A DNA stretch of 32,915 nt from an uncultured Rhodospirillales bacterium (lineage in GTDB: Bacteria > Pseudomonadota > Alphaproteobacteria > Azospirillales > Azospirillaceae): assembly GCA_903927615.1 (NCBI GenBank), contig CAIYNU010000082.1:1-32915 (forward strand), in the 5' to 3' direction. Numbering within the stretch: position 1 is the stretch's first letter; every line of letters begins with the position of its first letter. The notes under the pieces are model-generated. The model ran no database searches and was not told where the DNA came from. It saw only the letters and a list, made by a program, of their open reading frames with translations. Shown here piece after piece: positions 16,196 to 23,554 of this stretch. A program made the translations under genes and the position numbers.

Positions 16196-17895
16196 CCGAC
16201 GCCTCGGATACCGGGGAGCAACCCGGCGAAGTCATCCTGCCCTGCGGACGTCGCGTTCCTCCATGCTGCGTCATCAAATTGATGGTCGCCTGCGGACACT
16301 CCAAACGGGGATTCCTGCTGAATATCCCGGGCAAGCCAACCCGGGACAAGGATTACGTCATCCAGATGCTGGCCGACGATACGCCCACGGTGACGGGATC
16401 GTCCGAGGCGTTGACGTCCGAGATGCGGTCGGCGACCTGTCTTCAACTGCGCGATCTGGCGCGCATCCATTTGATTGGTGGTCCCTGTCGTCAGGGCCAT
16501 CCATCCCGTCAAGGTCCGGGAGTCATGACGTTGATTCCCGATTCCTATAGTCTTACCACTGACTTTCGCCCGGTGGTTTCGGTTACCGGGGCCGACGTGG
16601 CGGTAACGTCACCATCCCCCTATTCCGTCAGCGTATACGGCCCGGAGGTCACCTTCGAACCGTATCAAGACCCCGACAACCCGTTGCTGGATAACCCGAT
16701 GACCGGGCCGGCCTTAAGTCTGGAAATCGGGTTATTTGAATTTCTCATAAAATTCTTTTCATGGAGCGAGCCGCAATCCTATACGGTGGGCGTATATTCG
16801 TGCAGTAATGTCGAGCTTTCTGCGATTATCGAAGTTTTCCCAAAACAATCTTGGAATGGCTCCTTTAGCGTCGGCTGGAACGGAAAAGCCGGCCTGGAAT
16901 TTGCGGTGAATCTTGCGGCAAAATTTGGTGACAAAAATATTACGGTCAGACCGCCGATCCCCTCCAAAGAAGATGCGCTAAAAAAAGTCGGAGAGATTGT
17001 TAGTAAAATTAAAGAATTAGTTGATGCCGGCGGCAAACCCAATGAAAAAACCAACACGAGAGGAAGTTGGAAGATTAACTATCCGGCCTTTGCGGTCAGT
17101 GGTAAGCTGGAAAATGTTGAGGATCCAGGGCAGTGGTCGGTCGGCTGGGAAGGTCAGGTCAGCCTGGCGGCCAAGCCTTTTATCGGCGCGGCGATGGAAG
17201 GTGATCTCCTTGATTTCTTCATAGAGAAATTTTCCAATGTGCCGAATCCGGTCACAGCCGCGATTCTAAAAGTCGCCTTGCTGGCCAAGCAGCGGGCTCG
17301 CGAGTCCGGAGTGGCGGATATTGCGCTGGTGTGGAAACTGGAAGGGGGCATTGAAGGCGAAATATCCTGGAAAATTCAACCACCCGCGAAGGACAAGTAT
17401 ATTCCAAACTGGAAGGCGGATAAATGCAGCGGCGGCGGCAAAATAACCGGAACATTGGAAGGTCTGGTCGAAGTCAAAACGGATTTTTGGAATCTGGCCG
17501 CGGGCGCGCACCTCGGTGCGCAATCCAGCGTGTATTTTAAGATGGAGCATGAGTTCGAAGAAAAAAAGGAAGGCGAATCGGAAAAGAAAACGGACCCGTT
17601 TTTTAAATACTATTATGGTTGGGATGGCGTTAAAATATTCTATTCCAGCTATATTCGAAAAATTAAGGGTAGCGAGTCCGGTTCGGCCCCGGAATCAAAA
17701 AAATCAGGCGAAGGTGGCGAACAAGGAAGCGAACATTTTACCGTCGAAACCGAAGAGAAAGATCGTATCGCCGACAAAGGAAGCGAGGTTGTGTTATTCA
17801 GCGGCTTCCATCATCCCAGCGATCCCGAGAAAACCCAGAGTCTGTCGACGGGCAGGATTTGGGCTAAAAGTAATCTGAGCGGTTTCTTGAGCTGA
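16192..17895 (+). CDS. Large Cys/His-N-terminal, beta-rich protein of unknown function; candidate effector-like component
   Basis: The product has 567 residues and no signal peptide. The first 110 residues carry cysteines and histidines in pairs (C18, C25, C26, CGH 34-36, C83, CRQGH 99-103) that could bind zinc. Residues about 110-200 read as beta strands (YSLTTDFRPVVSV, SPYSVSVYGPEVTFEPY). From about 205 on, the protein alternates aromatic and Gly residues in repeated strands (SWNGSFSVGWNGKAGLEF, QWSVGWEGQVSLAAKPF, WKLEGGIEGEISWKI, YYYGWDGVKIFYSSY). These are broken by helices and end in a Lys/Glu/Ser-rich, probably disordered stretch and a short tail. Such strands resemble membrane-inserting or barrel proteins. 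GC content is low (one line near 17581 counts 20 of 60). Its role is unknown; an effector or delivered component is inference from style and neighbours. Confidence 0.6.
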   Translation: MTDASDTGEQPGEVILPCGRRVPPCCVIKLMVACGHSKRGFLLNIPGKPTRDKDYVIQMLADDTPTVTGSSEALTSEMRSATCLQLRDLARIHLIGGPCRQGHPSRQGPGVMTLIPDSYSLTTDFRPVVSVTGADVAVTSPSPYSVSVYGPEVTFEPYQDPDNPLLDNPMTGPALSLEIGLFEFLIKFFSWSEPQSYTVGVYSCSNVELSAIIEVFPKQSWNGSFSVGWNGKAGLEFAVNLAAKFGDKNITVRPPIPSKEDALKKVGEIVSKIKELVDAGGKPNEKTNTRGSWKINYPAFAVSGKLENVEDPGQWSVGWEGQVSLAAKPFIGAAMEGDLLDFFIEKFSNVPNPVTAAILKVALLAKQRARESGVADIALVWKLEGGIEGEISWKIQPPAKDKYIPNWKADKCSGGGKITGTLEGLVEVKTDFWNLAAGAHLGAQSSVYFKMEHEFEEKKEGESEKKTDPFFKYYYGWDGVKIFYSSYIRKIKGSESGSAPESKKSGEGGEQGSEHFTVETEEKDRIADKGSEVVLFSGFHHPSDPEKTQSLSTGRIWAKSNLSGFLS

Positions 17896-17908
17896 TAGGA
17901 CTCCTGGA

Positions 17909-18766
17909 ATGCCCACCAAGCAGCATATTGTCTCCTTACGATGGTCGGTCGGAGGCTGCCGTTATGATGTCCGGATCAATGACGTGCCGATCTTCCAGGA
18001 TTTGGAACGTGGCTATCCGACCACCGCCAATATGTCGGTTAATGAATTTATCGTCCCGGACGACAATGACCTAAGCATCCACCTGAGCCCGGCGCCCGGA
18101 GAAAAGGAACTGGGCGCCCATAGCCGCGCTGAGCTGACCTTGATGGTTCGCCCGCACACCGCCCGGAAAGGGAAGGATGTGGTGCTGACCAATTTGATTG
18201 TTCAGGGGGGGGCTGCCGGGCCGGAGCAGGCCACCGAGGACAGCTTACCGCCGCTCGGTGCGGGTTGGGGGCAGGTCGGTCCGGCGGGGGCCGTGGTGAT
18301 GCCGCCGGCGGGGCTTCTTGCGTCCCGGCGCGTGTCCTTCACGCTGCCGGCCTACGCCTGGAGATGGCTGAAGAGCGACGTCATTGCCGCCGACGCGACG
18401 ACCAGACGCGACCTGGAGAAAATTTATACGGCGATCTGGACCAGATTGAGCCAGGGTCAGTCTGATTGGGTTTATCAGGGGATGCAAGAGCGCCACGCCG
18501 AAATGGCCCAAGCCTTATTCGAACCGGTCAGGACTCTTGAGACCGAAAATGGCCTGCATGAGGCAGTGCGCGATTCCTCGAGCACGCTTTTTCCTTTGGA
18601 ATTGCCGGACGCGGTGATGCAGGTCTACGGTGGCGGCCGGCTTGCGCGGCTGGTGCGGTGGGATGGGCGGCCGTTGATCGTCTTCGTCCAAAAGGCCGGC
18701 GGGACCGCCGACTATTATCCGATCACGCTTCGGCGCCAGGGTTCCGCCTGGATCATCTGCCGTTAA
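17909..18766 (+). CDS. Beta-rich protein of unknown function, third gene of the island
   Basis: The 285-residue product has an N-terminal segment like a small beta sandwich (VGGCRYDVRINDVPIFQDLE ... VNEFIVPDDNDLSIHLSPAP). A helical middle follows (AYAWRWLKSDVIAADATTRR), then a C-terminal half ending in beta strands (LARLVRWDGRPLIVFVQ, then YYPITLRRQGSAWIICR). No signal peptide or membrane span is seen. The ribosome site AGGA lies 8 bases before ATG 17909, and only 13 bases separate it from the preceding stop, so it belongs to the same operon. GC rises toward its 3' end. Its place after the larger protein would suit a partner, chaperone or immunity role; that is inference. It ends on TTAA shared with the convergent DUF6867 gene. 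Confidence 0.6.
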   Translation: MPTKQHIVSLRWSVGGCRYDVRINDVPIFQDLERGYPTTANMSVNEFIVPDDNDLSIHLSPAPGEKELGAHSRAELTLMVRPHTARKGKDVVLTNLIVQGGAAGPEQATEDSLPPLGAGWGQVGPAGAVVMPPAGLLASRRVSFTLPAYAWRWLKSDVIAADATTRRDLEKIYTAIWTRLSQGQSDWVYQGMQERHAEMAQALFEPVRTLETENGLHEAVRDSSSTLFPLELPDAVMQVYGGGRLARLVRWDGRPLIVFVQKAGGTADYYPITLRRQGSAWIICR

Positions 18767-19131
18767 GGATGGTGGGCCTTGGCGCGGCCCCGCTCCCGCC
18801 AGCCCCACAGGCCGTCGCGGTAATAAAGCCAGGGATATTGGGAGACCATGCGGCGGGCCAGGGTCAGGCGGTAGGCGGCCAGGGCGATGGCGGTGAGCAG
18901 GGCGGTGTGGCCAAGATAGCCGGGCAGGGACCATAGCGGTCCCTGGAACAGGGCATAGACCAGGAAACGGTCGCCGGCCCCCAACAGCAGGCCATAGACC
19001 GGCACCCATCCGGCCGGCCGCCAAGCCAGGGCGACGGCTTGGCCGGTCATGAAGGCGCAGCCCCCGAACAGGACCACGGTCAGGCCGAAGAACACCGGCC
19101 AGGAGACGTTCAGGAGCAGCGACTCGAGCAT
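18763..19131 (-). CDS. DUF6867 family inner-membrane protein
   Basis: The 122-residue product has three to four hydrophobic helices (FFGLTVVLFGGCAFMTGQAV, VYGLLLGAGDRFLVYALF, LLTAIALAAYRLTLAR). Its conserved tail MVSQYPWLYYRDGLWGWRER marks the DUF6867 family. In other alphaproteobacteria this gene sits next to branched-chain amino acid ABC transporter (liv) genes; none are here. ATG 19131 places the first helix after a short N-terminus. Longer starts would translate the GGGAAC repeat as an Arg/Glu repeat (RERERERGR), which is not credible. It lies 153 bases downstream of apbC on the same strand. Confidence 0.8.
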   Translation of the reverse strand: MLESLLLNVSWPVFFGLTVVLFGGCAFMTGQAVALAWRPAGWVPVYGLLLGAGDRFLVYALFQGPLWSLPGYLGHTALLTAIALAAYRLTLARRMVSQYPWLYYRDGLWGWRERGRAKAHHP

Positions 19132-19173
19132 GACCGTGGTGTCTTCCGTTCTGGTGGGGCATGGCGGCGCCCG

Positions 19174-19196
19174 CCCCCGTTCCCGTTCCCGTTCCC
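19174..19196 (-). repeat. GGGAAC repeat with G-quadruplex potential
   Basis: On the - strand the sequence is three GGGAAC units and then a fourth G-run, although transcription meets them in the order GGG-AAC-GGG-AAC-GGG-AAC-GGGGG. Loops are exactly 3 bases. It lies about 43 bases upstream of the DUF6867 start codon, in the transcribed leader or intercistronic RNA. Confidence 0.6.
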
Positions 19197-19284
19197 GGGA
19201 CCCTGTCAGGGTTTGCGGCTTCCGGCACCGCCGGGTTGCCGTCACAGTGACCGGTGCGGGGCGGGGGGGGCGATGGACCGGCGG

Positions 19285-20433
19285 TTATTCCACGACGATG
19301 CGGGGCGCCGACCGGGTTTTGGTGGCGACTTGCTGCCACAACCGGGCGGCGATGGCGCGAAAGGCCTGGGCGTGATCGCCCTCGGGATCGGCGATGATGA
19401 TCGGCCGGCCCTGGTCCGAGGTCTCGCGAATCACCATGTGAAGGGGGATCTCACCGAGGAATTCGATGCCGAGCCGTTCCGCTTCCCGGCGGGCTCCGCC
19501 GTGACCGAAAATGTCGCTACGCCCGCCGCACTGGGGGCAGATAAAATGGCTCATGTTTTCGATGATGCCGAGCACCGGGACGTCGACCCGGCGGAACATG
19601 TTGAGCCCCTTGCGGGCGTCCAGCAGGGCCAGGTCTTGAGGTGTCGACACGATCACCGCACCGGCCAGCGGCACCTGCTGGGCCATGGTCAGTTGGGCGT
19701 CGCCGGTGCCGGGCGGCATATCGACCATCAGCACATCCAGCGGTCCCCACGACACGTCGAACAGCATCTGTTGCAGCGCACTTTGCACCATCGGTCCGCG
19801 CCAGATCATCGGGGTGTCTTCGGCCACCAGGAAGCCGATGGACATGGTGGCCAGACCGTGACGGACGATGGGGGCCAGGCGCTCGCCATCGGCATGGGGC
19901 TTTTCGGTGATGGCCAGCAGGCGCGGCAGCGAGGGGCCGTAAACGTCAGCGTCGAGCAGACCGACCCGCAACCCAAGGCCGACCAGGGCCAGGGCCAGAT
20001 TGACCGCCGTGGTCGACTTGCCGACGCCGCCCTTGCCCGATGCCACCGCGATCACCGCATGGACGTTGGTCAGGGTCGGTTTTTGGGCTCCCGGTCCGCC
20101 CGGCCGCTGGGGGTGGCCGCCATGTCCATGTCCATGTCCATGCGCATGTCCGTGGTCTTGCGGGGCGCCGCGGGCGGGACCCGCCCGGTGGGCGGTCAGC
20201 ACGGCGGTCACCGCACCGGCACCGCCGAGACGCTTGACCGCGATCTCGACGGCATGGCGTATGGGTTCCGCCTGGGCGGCGCGATTTGGGTCAACCTCAA
20301 TGGCGACGGTGACCGCGCCATCTTGTATGGTGAGTCCCGCGATCATGCCGAGGGAAACGATGTCCGCGCCGCGTTCCGGGTCGATGACGGTTCGCAGTGC
20401 AGCCAGGACCTGATCTTCGGTAACCTGCGCCAT
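19285..20433 (-). CDS. apbC: Iron-sulfur cluster carrier protein ApbC/Mrp
   Basis: This 382-residue P-loop ATPase carries Fe-S clusters. It has an N-terminal MIP18/DUF59 domain (residues 1-82, VLAALRTVIDPERGADIVSLG), then a His-rich linker (DHGHAHGHGHGHGGH, 93-107). The Mrp ATPase core follows, with deviant Walker A SGKGGVGKST at 132-141, MVDMPPGTGDAQLT, and the cluster-bridging C299-x-x-C302 (HFICPQCGG). Homodimers hold a [4Fe-4S] cluster between the CxxC pairs and pass it to apoproteins. ATG 20433 begins the conserved MAQVTEDQVLAAL. It is divergent from hflK across 164 bases. Confidence 0.93.
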   Translation of the reverse strand: MAQVTEDQVLAALRTVIDPERGADIVSLGMIAGLTIQDGAVTVAIEVDPNRAAQAEPIRHAVEIAVKRLGGAGAVTAVLTAHRAGPARGAPQDHGHAHGHGHGHGGHPQRPGGPGAQKPTLTNVHAVIAVASGKGGVGKSTTAVNLALALVGLGLRVGLLDADVYGPSLPRLLAITEKPHADGERLAPIVRHGLATMSIGFLVAEDTPMIWRGPMVQSALQQMLFDVSWGPLDVLMVDMPPGTGDAQLTMAQQVPLAGAVIVSTPQDLALLDARKGLNMFRRVDVPVLGIIENMSHFICPQCGGRSDIFGHGGARREAERLGIEFLGEIPLHMVIRETSDQGRPIIIADPEGDHAQAFRAIAARLWQQVATKTRSAPRIVVE

Positions 20434-20597
20434 GGTCGAAAAACTCCGCCGCCTCTCCGGATTTTGGCGGAGGGGCAGCCGTTGGGGGGCGGGTGGACTC
20501 GGACATTGGACTATAGGACGCGGCCGGCGGGTTGAAAAGGGCGCTGGACTGTGACCTAAACTAGGCTGTGACCACCAGACGAGAGGGATACGAGCGA

Positions 20598-21770
20598 ATG
20601 CCGTGGAGCAATCAAGGTGGGGGAGGCGGTGGCGGCCCCTGGGGTTCCCCGCCGGGCGGTGGCGGTGGGCCGAGTCCGTGGGGTCGGCCGCCGGGGAGTG
20701 GCGGCGGCGGTCCGCAGGCTCCCGATATTGAGGAGTTGCTGCGCAAGAGCCAGGACCGGTTGCGCAAGATGATGCCCGGCGGCTTCGGCAGCGGCAAAGG
20801 GGTGATCCTGGTCGGCGTGGTCCTGGTTGGACTGTGGCTGGCATCGGGTATTTACCGCGTGTTGCCCGACGAGATGGGGGTGGTGCTGCGTTTTGGCGAA
20901 TTCGTCTATAAGGCCAATCCGGGGTTGCGCTACCACTTGCCGGCGCCGATTGAAACGGTGTTTACGCCAAAAGTTACACGGGTTAATCGCATAGAGATTG
21001 GTTATCGCTCGGCTTCTGGCGATAATCGGCGTGGCGCTACCGCTGATCGCGAGTTGCCCGACGAAAGCCTGATGCTGACCGGCGACGAAAACATCATTGA
21101 CATCGATTTTACCGTGTTCTGGGTGATCAAGGATCCGGTTGAGTACCTGTTCCGGATTCGCGACCCCGAATCGACGGTCAAGAAGGCGGCGGAAAGCGCC
21201 ATGCGTGAGGTGATCGGCCGCACGGAATTGCAGCCGGCCCTGACCGAAGCGCGCCAGCAGATCGAAACCAGTACGCTGTCCTTGCTTCAGACCATGCTGG
21301 ACGCCTACCAGACCGGCGTCCAGGTGACTCAAGTGCAGTTGCAAAAGGCCGATCCGCCGGCTCCGGTGATCGATGCCTTTAACGACGTCCAACGGGCGCG
21401 TTCGGATCGCGAGCGTCTGCGCAACGAGGCCGAGGCCTATCGCAACGACATCATCCCCCGGGCCCGGGGCGATGCCGAGCGGTTGAACCAGGAATCCCAG
21501 GCCTATCGCGAGCAGGTGGTCAGCCTGGCCAACGGTGACGCTTCGCGCTTTACGGCGATTTACCAGGCGTATAGTCAGGCCAAGGAGGTTGTCTCCCGTC
21601 GGATGTATCTGGAGACCATGGAGCAGGTGCTACGCGGCGTAAATAAGGTGATCGTTGACACTCCGGCTGGTGCTCAGGGCGTTATACCTTATCTGCCGTT
21701 GCCGCAACTGACCCACTCGCCCGCCGCGGCCGCGACTTCGGCGGTTCAGTCCCAGCAGCAGCGCCGGTGA
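20598..21770 (+). CDS. hflK: FtsH protease modulator HflK
   Basis: The 390-residue product has a long Gly/Pro/Trp-rich cytosolic start (residues 1-37), a charged segment (DIEELLRKSQDRLRKMM), one membrane helix (GVILVGVVLVGLWLASGIY), and then a SPFH/band-7 domain with VVLRFGEFVYKANPGLRYHLP. The periplasmic coiled-coil tail includes QRARSDRERLRNEAEAYRND. With HflC it forms a large cage around FtsH and limits its access to membrane substrates. ATG 20598 follows GAGAGGGA by about 10 bases. It is followed by hflC with 14 bases between stop and start. Confidence 0.95.
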   Translation: MPWSNQGGGGGGGPWGSPPGGGGGPSPWGRPPGSGGGGPQAPDIEELLRKSQDRLRKMMPGGFGSGKGVILVGVVLVGLWLASGIYRVLPDEMGVVLRFGEFVYKANPGLRYHLPAPIETVFTPKVTRVNRIEIGYRSASGDNRRGATADRELPDESLMLTGDENIIDIDFTVFWVIKDPVEYLFRIRDPESTVKKAAESAMREVIGRTELQPALTEARQQIETSTLSLLQTMLDAYQTGVQVTQVQLQKADPPAPVIDAFNDVQRARSDRERLRNEAEAYRNDIIPRARGDAERLNQESQAYREQVVSLANGDASRFTAIYQAYSQAKEVVSRRMYLETMEQVLRGVNKVIVDTPAGAQGVIPYLPLPQLTHSPAAAATSAVQSQQQRR

Positions 21771-21784
21771 GGGGAAGGTCCATC

Positions 21785-22672
21785 ATGAACCGTACACTGA
21801 TCATCGCCGGCCTTGTGCTGGTGCTCGGCGGCTTTATGCTGTCCAACGCGCTGTTTACCGTCAATGAGATGGAACAGGCCGTGGTTCTTCAATTCGGAGC
21901 CAAGGTCAATGTCATCCAGACTCCGGGCCTTAAGATCAAGGTGCCGTTCATCCAGAATGTGGTGATGATCGACCGCCGCGTTCTTGATGCCGATCCGCAG
22001 ACCGAACAGGTCATTCTGGCGGATCAGAAGCGGCTTGACGTTAACGCCTTTGCCCGTTACCGGGTCTCTGATCCTTACTTATTCTATCAGCGGGTCGGCA
22101 ACGAGATGGTCGCCGAACAGCGACTGGCCTCGGTGGTCAACTCGTCATTGCGGCGGGTGCTGGGCAACGTCACGCTGTTGGCGGTGCTGTCCCAAGAGCG
22201 GACCAAGGTGATGGCCGATATCAAGGCCCAGGTCAATGAAGAGGCCAAGGGCTTTGGGATCGAGATCGTCGATGTCCGCATCCTTCGGGCCGATCTGCCC
22301 GAGGAAACCAGCCAGTCGATCTTCGCCCGGATGCGTTCGGAACGTGAGCGCGAGGCGGCGGAGGCTCGCGCCCAGGGTCAGGAGCAGTCCCAGCAGATTC
22401 GCTCGCGGGCCGATCGGGAACGGACGGTCATCCTGGCCGATGCCCAGCGCGACGCCCAGAAGGCACGTGGCGAGGGGGATAACCAGGCCCTGCACATCAT
22501 CTCGGAGGCCACCGGCCGCGATCCGCAATTCTATGCGTTCTATCGCTCGCTGGAGGCCTACCGCAACGCCATGCACGGTGATGACACCACTCTGGTGTTG
22601 TCGCCCACCGGTGACTTCTTCCGGTACTTTGGCAGCATCAATGGGGCGCCACCGGTCCCGGCCGGTCCGTAG
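21785..22672 (+). CDS. hflC: FtsH protease modulator HflC
   Basis: The 295-residue product has an N-terminal membrane anchor (LIIAGLVLVLGGFMLSNALF) and a SPFH domain (VNEMEQAVVLQFGAKVNVIQ, DPYLFYQRVGNE). A helical region follows with SIFARMRSERERE and the conserved C-terminal FYRSLEAYRN ... LVLSPTGDFFRYF. It is the partner of HflK in the FtsH-regulating complex. ATG 21785 follows GGGGAAGG. A GTG at 21767 that overlaps the hflK stop is less likely because it adds residues before the anchor. A run of hairpins follows the gene. Confidence 0.95.
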   Translation: MNRTLIIAGLVLVLGGFMLSNALFTVNEMEQAVVLQFGAKVNVIQTPGLKIKVPFIQNVVMIDRRVLDADPQTEQVILADQKRLDVNAFARYRVSDPYLFYQRVGNEMVAEQRLASVVNSSLRRVLGNVTLLAVLSQERTKVMADIKAQVNEEAKGFGIEIVDVRILRADLPEETSQSIFARMRSEREREAAEARAQGQEQSQQIRSRADRERTVILADAQRDAQKARGEGDNQALHIISEATGRDPQFYAFYRSLEAYRNAMHGDDTTLVLSPTGDFFRYFGSINGAPPVPAGP

Positions 22673-22686
22673 CGGCGGCGACTCGT

Positions 22687-22729
22687 GTTCCGACCCCAAC
22701 GGACCGTTCCTCCCCCGTTGGGCCGGAAC
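22687..22729 (+). terminator. Long hairpin after hflC
   Basis: CCCAACGG (22695-22702) pairs with CCGTTGGG (22715-22722), and outside it GTTCCG (22687-22692) pairs with CGGAAC (22724-22729), leaving a small asymmetric internal loop. It starts 15 bases after the hflC stop. The downstream tail is T-containing but not a clean run, so this is a likely but not classical terminator. Confidence 0.55.
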
Positions 22730-22810
22730 ACTCGCTTGTTCAATGTGTTGTGCCCGCGACACCATCGTCGGGAACGAAGCGTCTCGTTCACAACACGAGC
22801 ACCGTACAGT

Positions 22811-22834
22811 CCGCCGGCCCCCCGGGGCCGGCGG
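22811..22834. repeat. Perfect 11-bp GC-only inverted repeat
   Basis: CCGCCGGCCCC (22811-22821) and GGGGCCGGCGG (22824-22834) are separated by only two Cs. The real loop must open one or two pairs. It is the last of three hairpins between hflC and the next gene (another, GAACGA/TCGTTC, is near 22777-22794) and lies 46 bases before the next start codon. Confidence 0.6.
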
Positions 22835-22879
22835 TCCGGCTCCGGCACCAGGCTTTGGGCGCAAACGGGAGAAGGGGTG

Positions 22880-23338
22880 ATGATCACGACCGACGACCCA
22901 GTGAAGGATGGCCCATCGACCATGGACGGCCCATTGTCCCAGGACGGGATCGGCGGGCTGAAGGAGCAAATGGATACCTATCTTTTGGGCAAGGCATACA
23001 TCGCGGTATTGAAACATCAGCTTGTCCAGGGGGCGGCATCCGACCGGCGTTTGAAGGACGTTTTTGACGACGCCTACCAGGAAGCGGCGCAGATGGCCCG
23101 TTGCGGGCAACCCGAGCTGGAGCCGCCGTCGGATCGGGTTCATACCTATGTGGTCGGCAAGGCGTATATCGCGGTGCTGAAACATCAGCTGGCCAAGGGA
23201 GCGACGTCGAGTCGCCCGTTAAAGGATGTCTTTGACGAGGCTTACCGCGAGGCGTTGGCGCTGGTCCGATGCAATCCTCCCGAATCGGAGGGCGCAACCC
23301 TTTCGAAAGCCACCGTGACGGATGCCGGCAAGCCGTGA
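22880..23338 (+). CDS. Hypothetical protein made of two 56-residue repeats
   Basis: This is a 152-residue soluble protein with no signal peptide. After a short acidic lead, residues 33-79 and 89-135 are two copies of one unit offset by 56 residues. GKAYIAVLKHQL and LKDVFD are identical in both, and each copy ends in an Arg-Cys pair (ARCGQPE, VRCNPPE). The unit looks helical. The DNA of the copies is also close (GGCAAGGC(A/G)TA at 22988 and 23156), which suggests a fairly recent internal duplication. ATG 22880 follows GAGAAGGGG closely; GTG 22877 is an alternative. No family or function recognised. It lies between hflC and degP in the envelope-stress block, but its own hairpin-rich leader suggests separate control. 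Confidence 0.7.
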   Translation: MITTDDPVKDGPSTMDGPLSQDGIGGLKEQMDTYLLGKAYIAVLKHQLVQGAASDRRLKDVFDDAYQEAAQMARCGQPELEPPSDRVHTYVVGKAYIAVLKHQLAKGATSSRPLKDVFDEAYREALALVRCNPPESEGATLSKATVTDAGKP

Positions 23339-23554
23339 CCATGCCCCATCGCCGCTCTGCTGCCGCGACCGAACTTTCGCGCACAGGCCCGCGCCCTTGG
23401 GGTCGCGGGCGCTGTCGCGGGCATCCGGCCGTCGGTGGCGACGTGCGGTCCGCGCTTGTACCGACCGTGGTTGGCGCGATATTGATGACCGCATACAGCT
23501 CTACAGGACCCAGAACTTCAGTCCGGACGTCAACAAGGTCAGGAGACCGCTTCC

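Noticed and set aside
19039-20535. 498-residue + strand frame over apbC
   Set aside because: Shadow of apbC; His/Gly/Asp-rich without domain structure.
23339-23554. Possible small gene or RNA between the repeat protein and degP
   Set aside because: Short frames here have no ribosome site or family, and no tRNA-like or conserved RNA fold was recognised.
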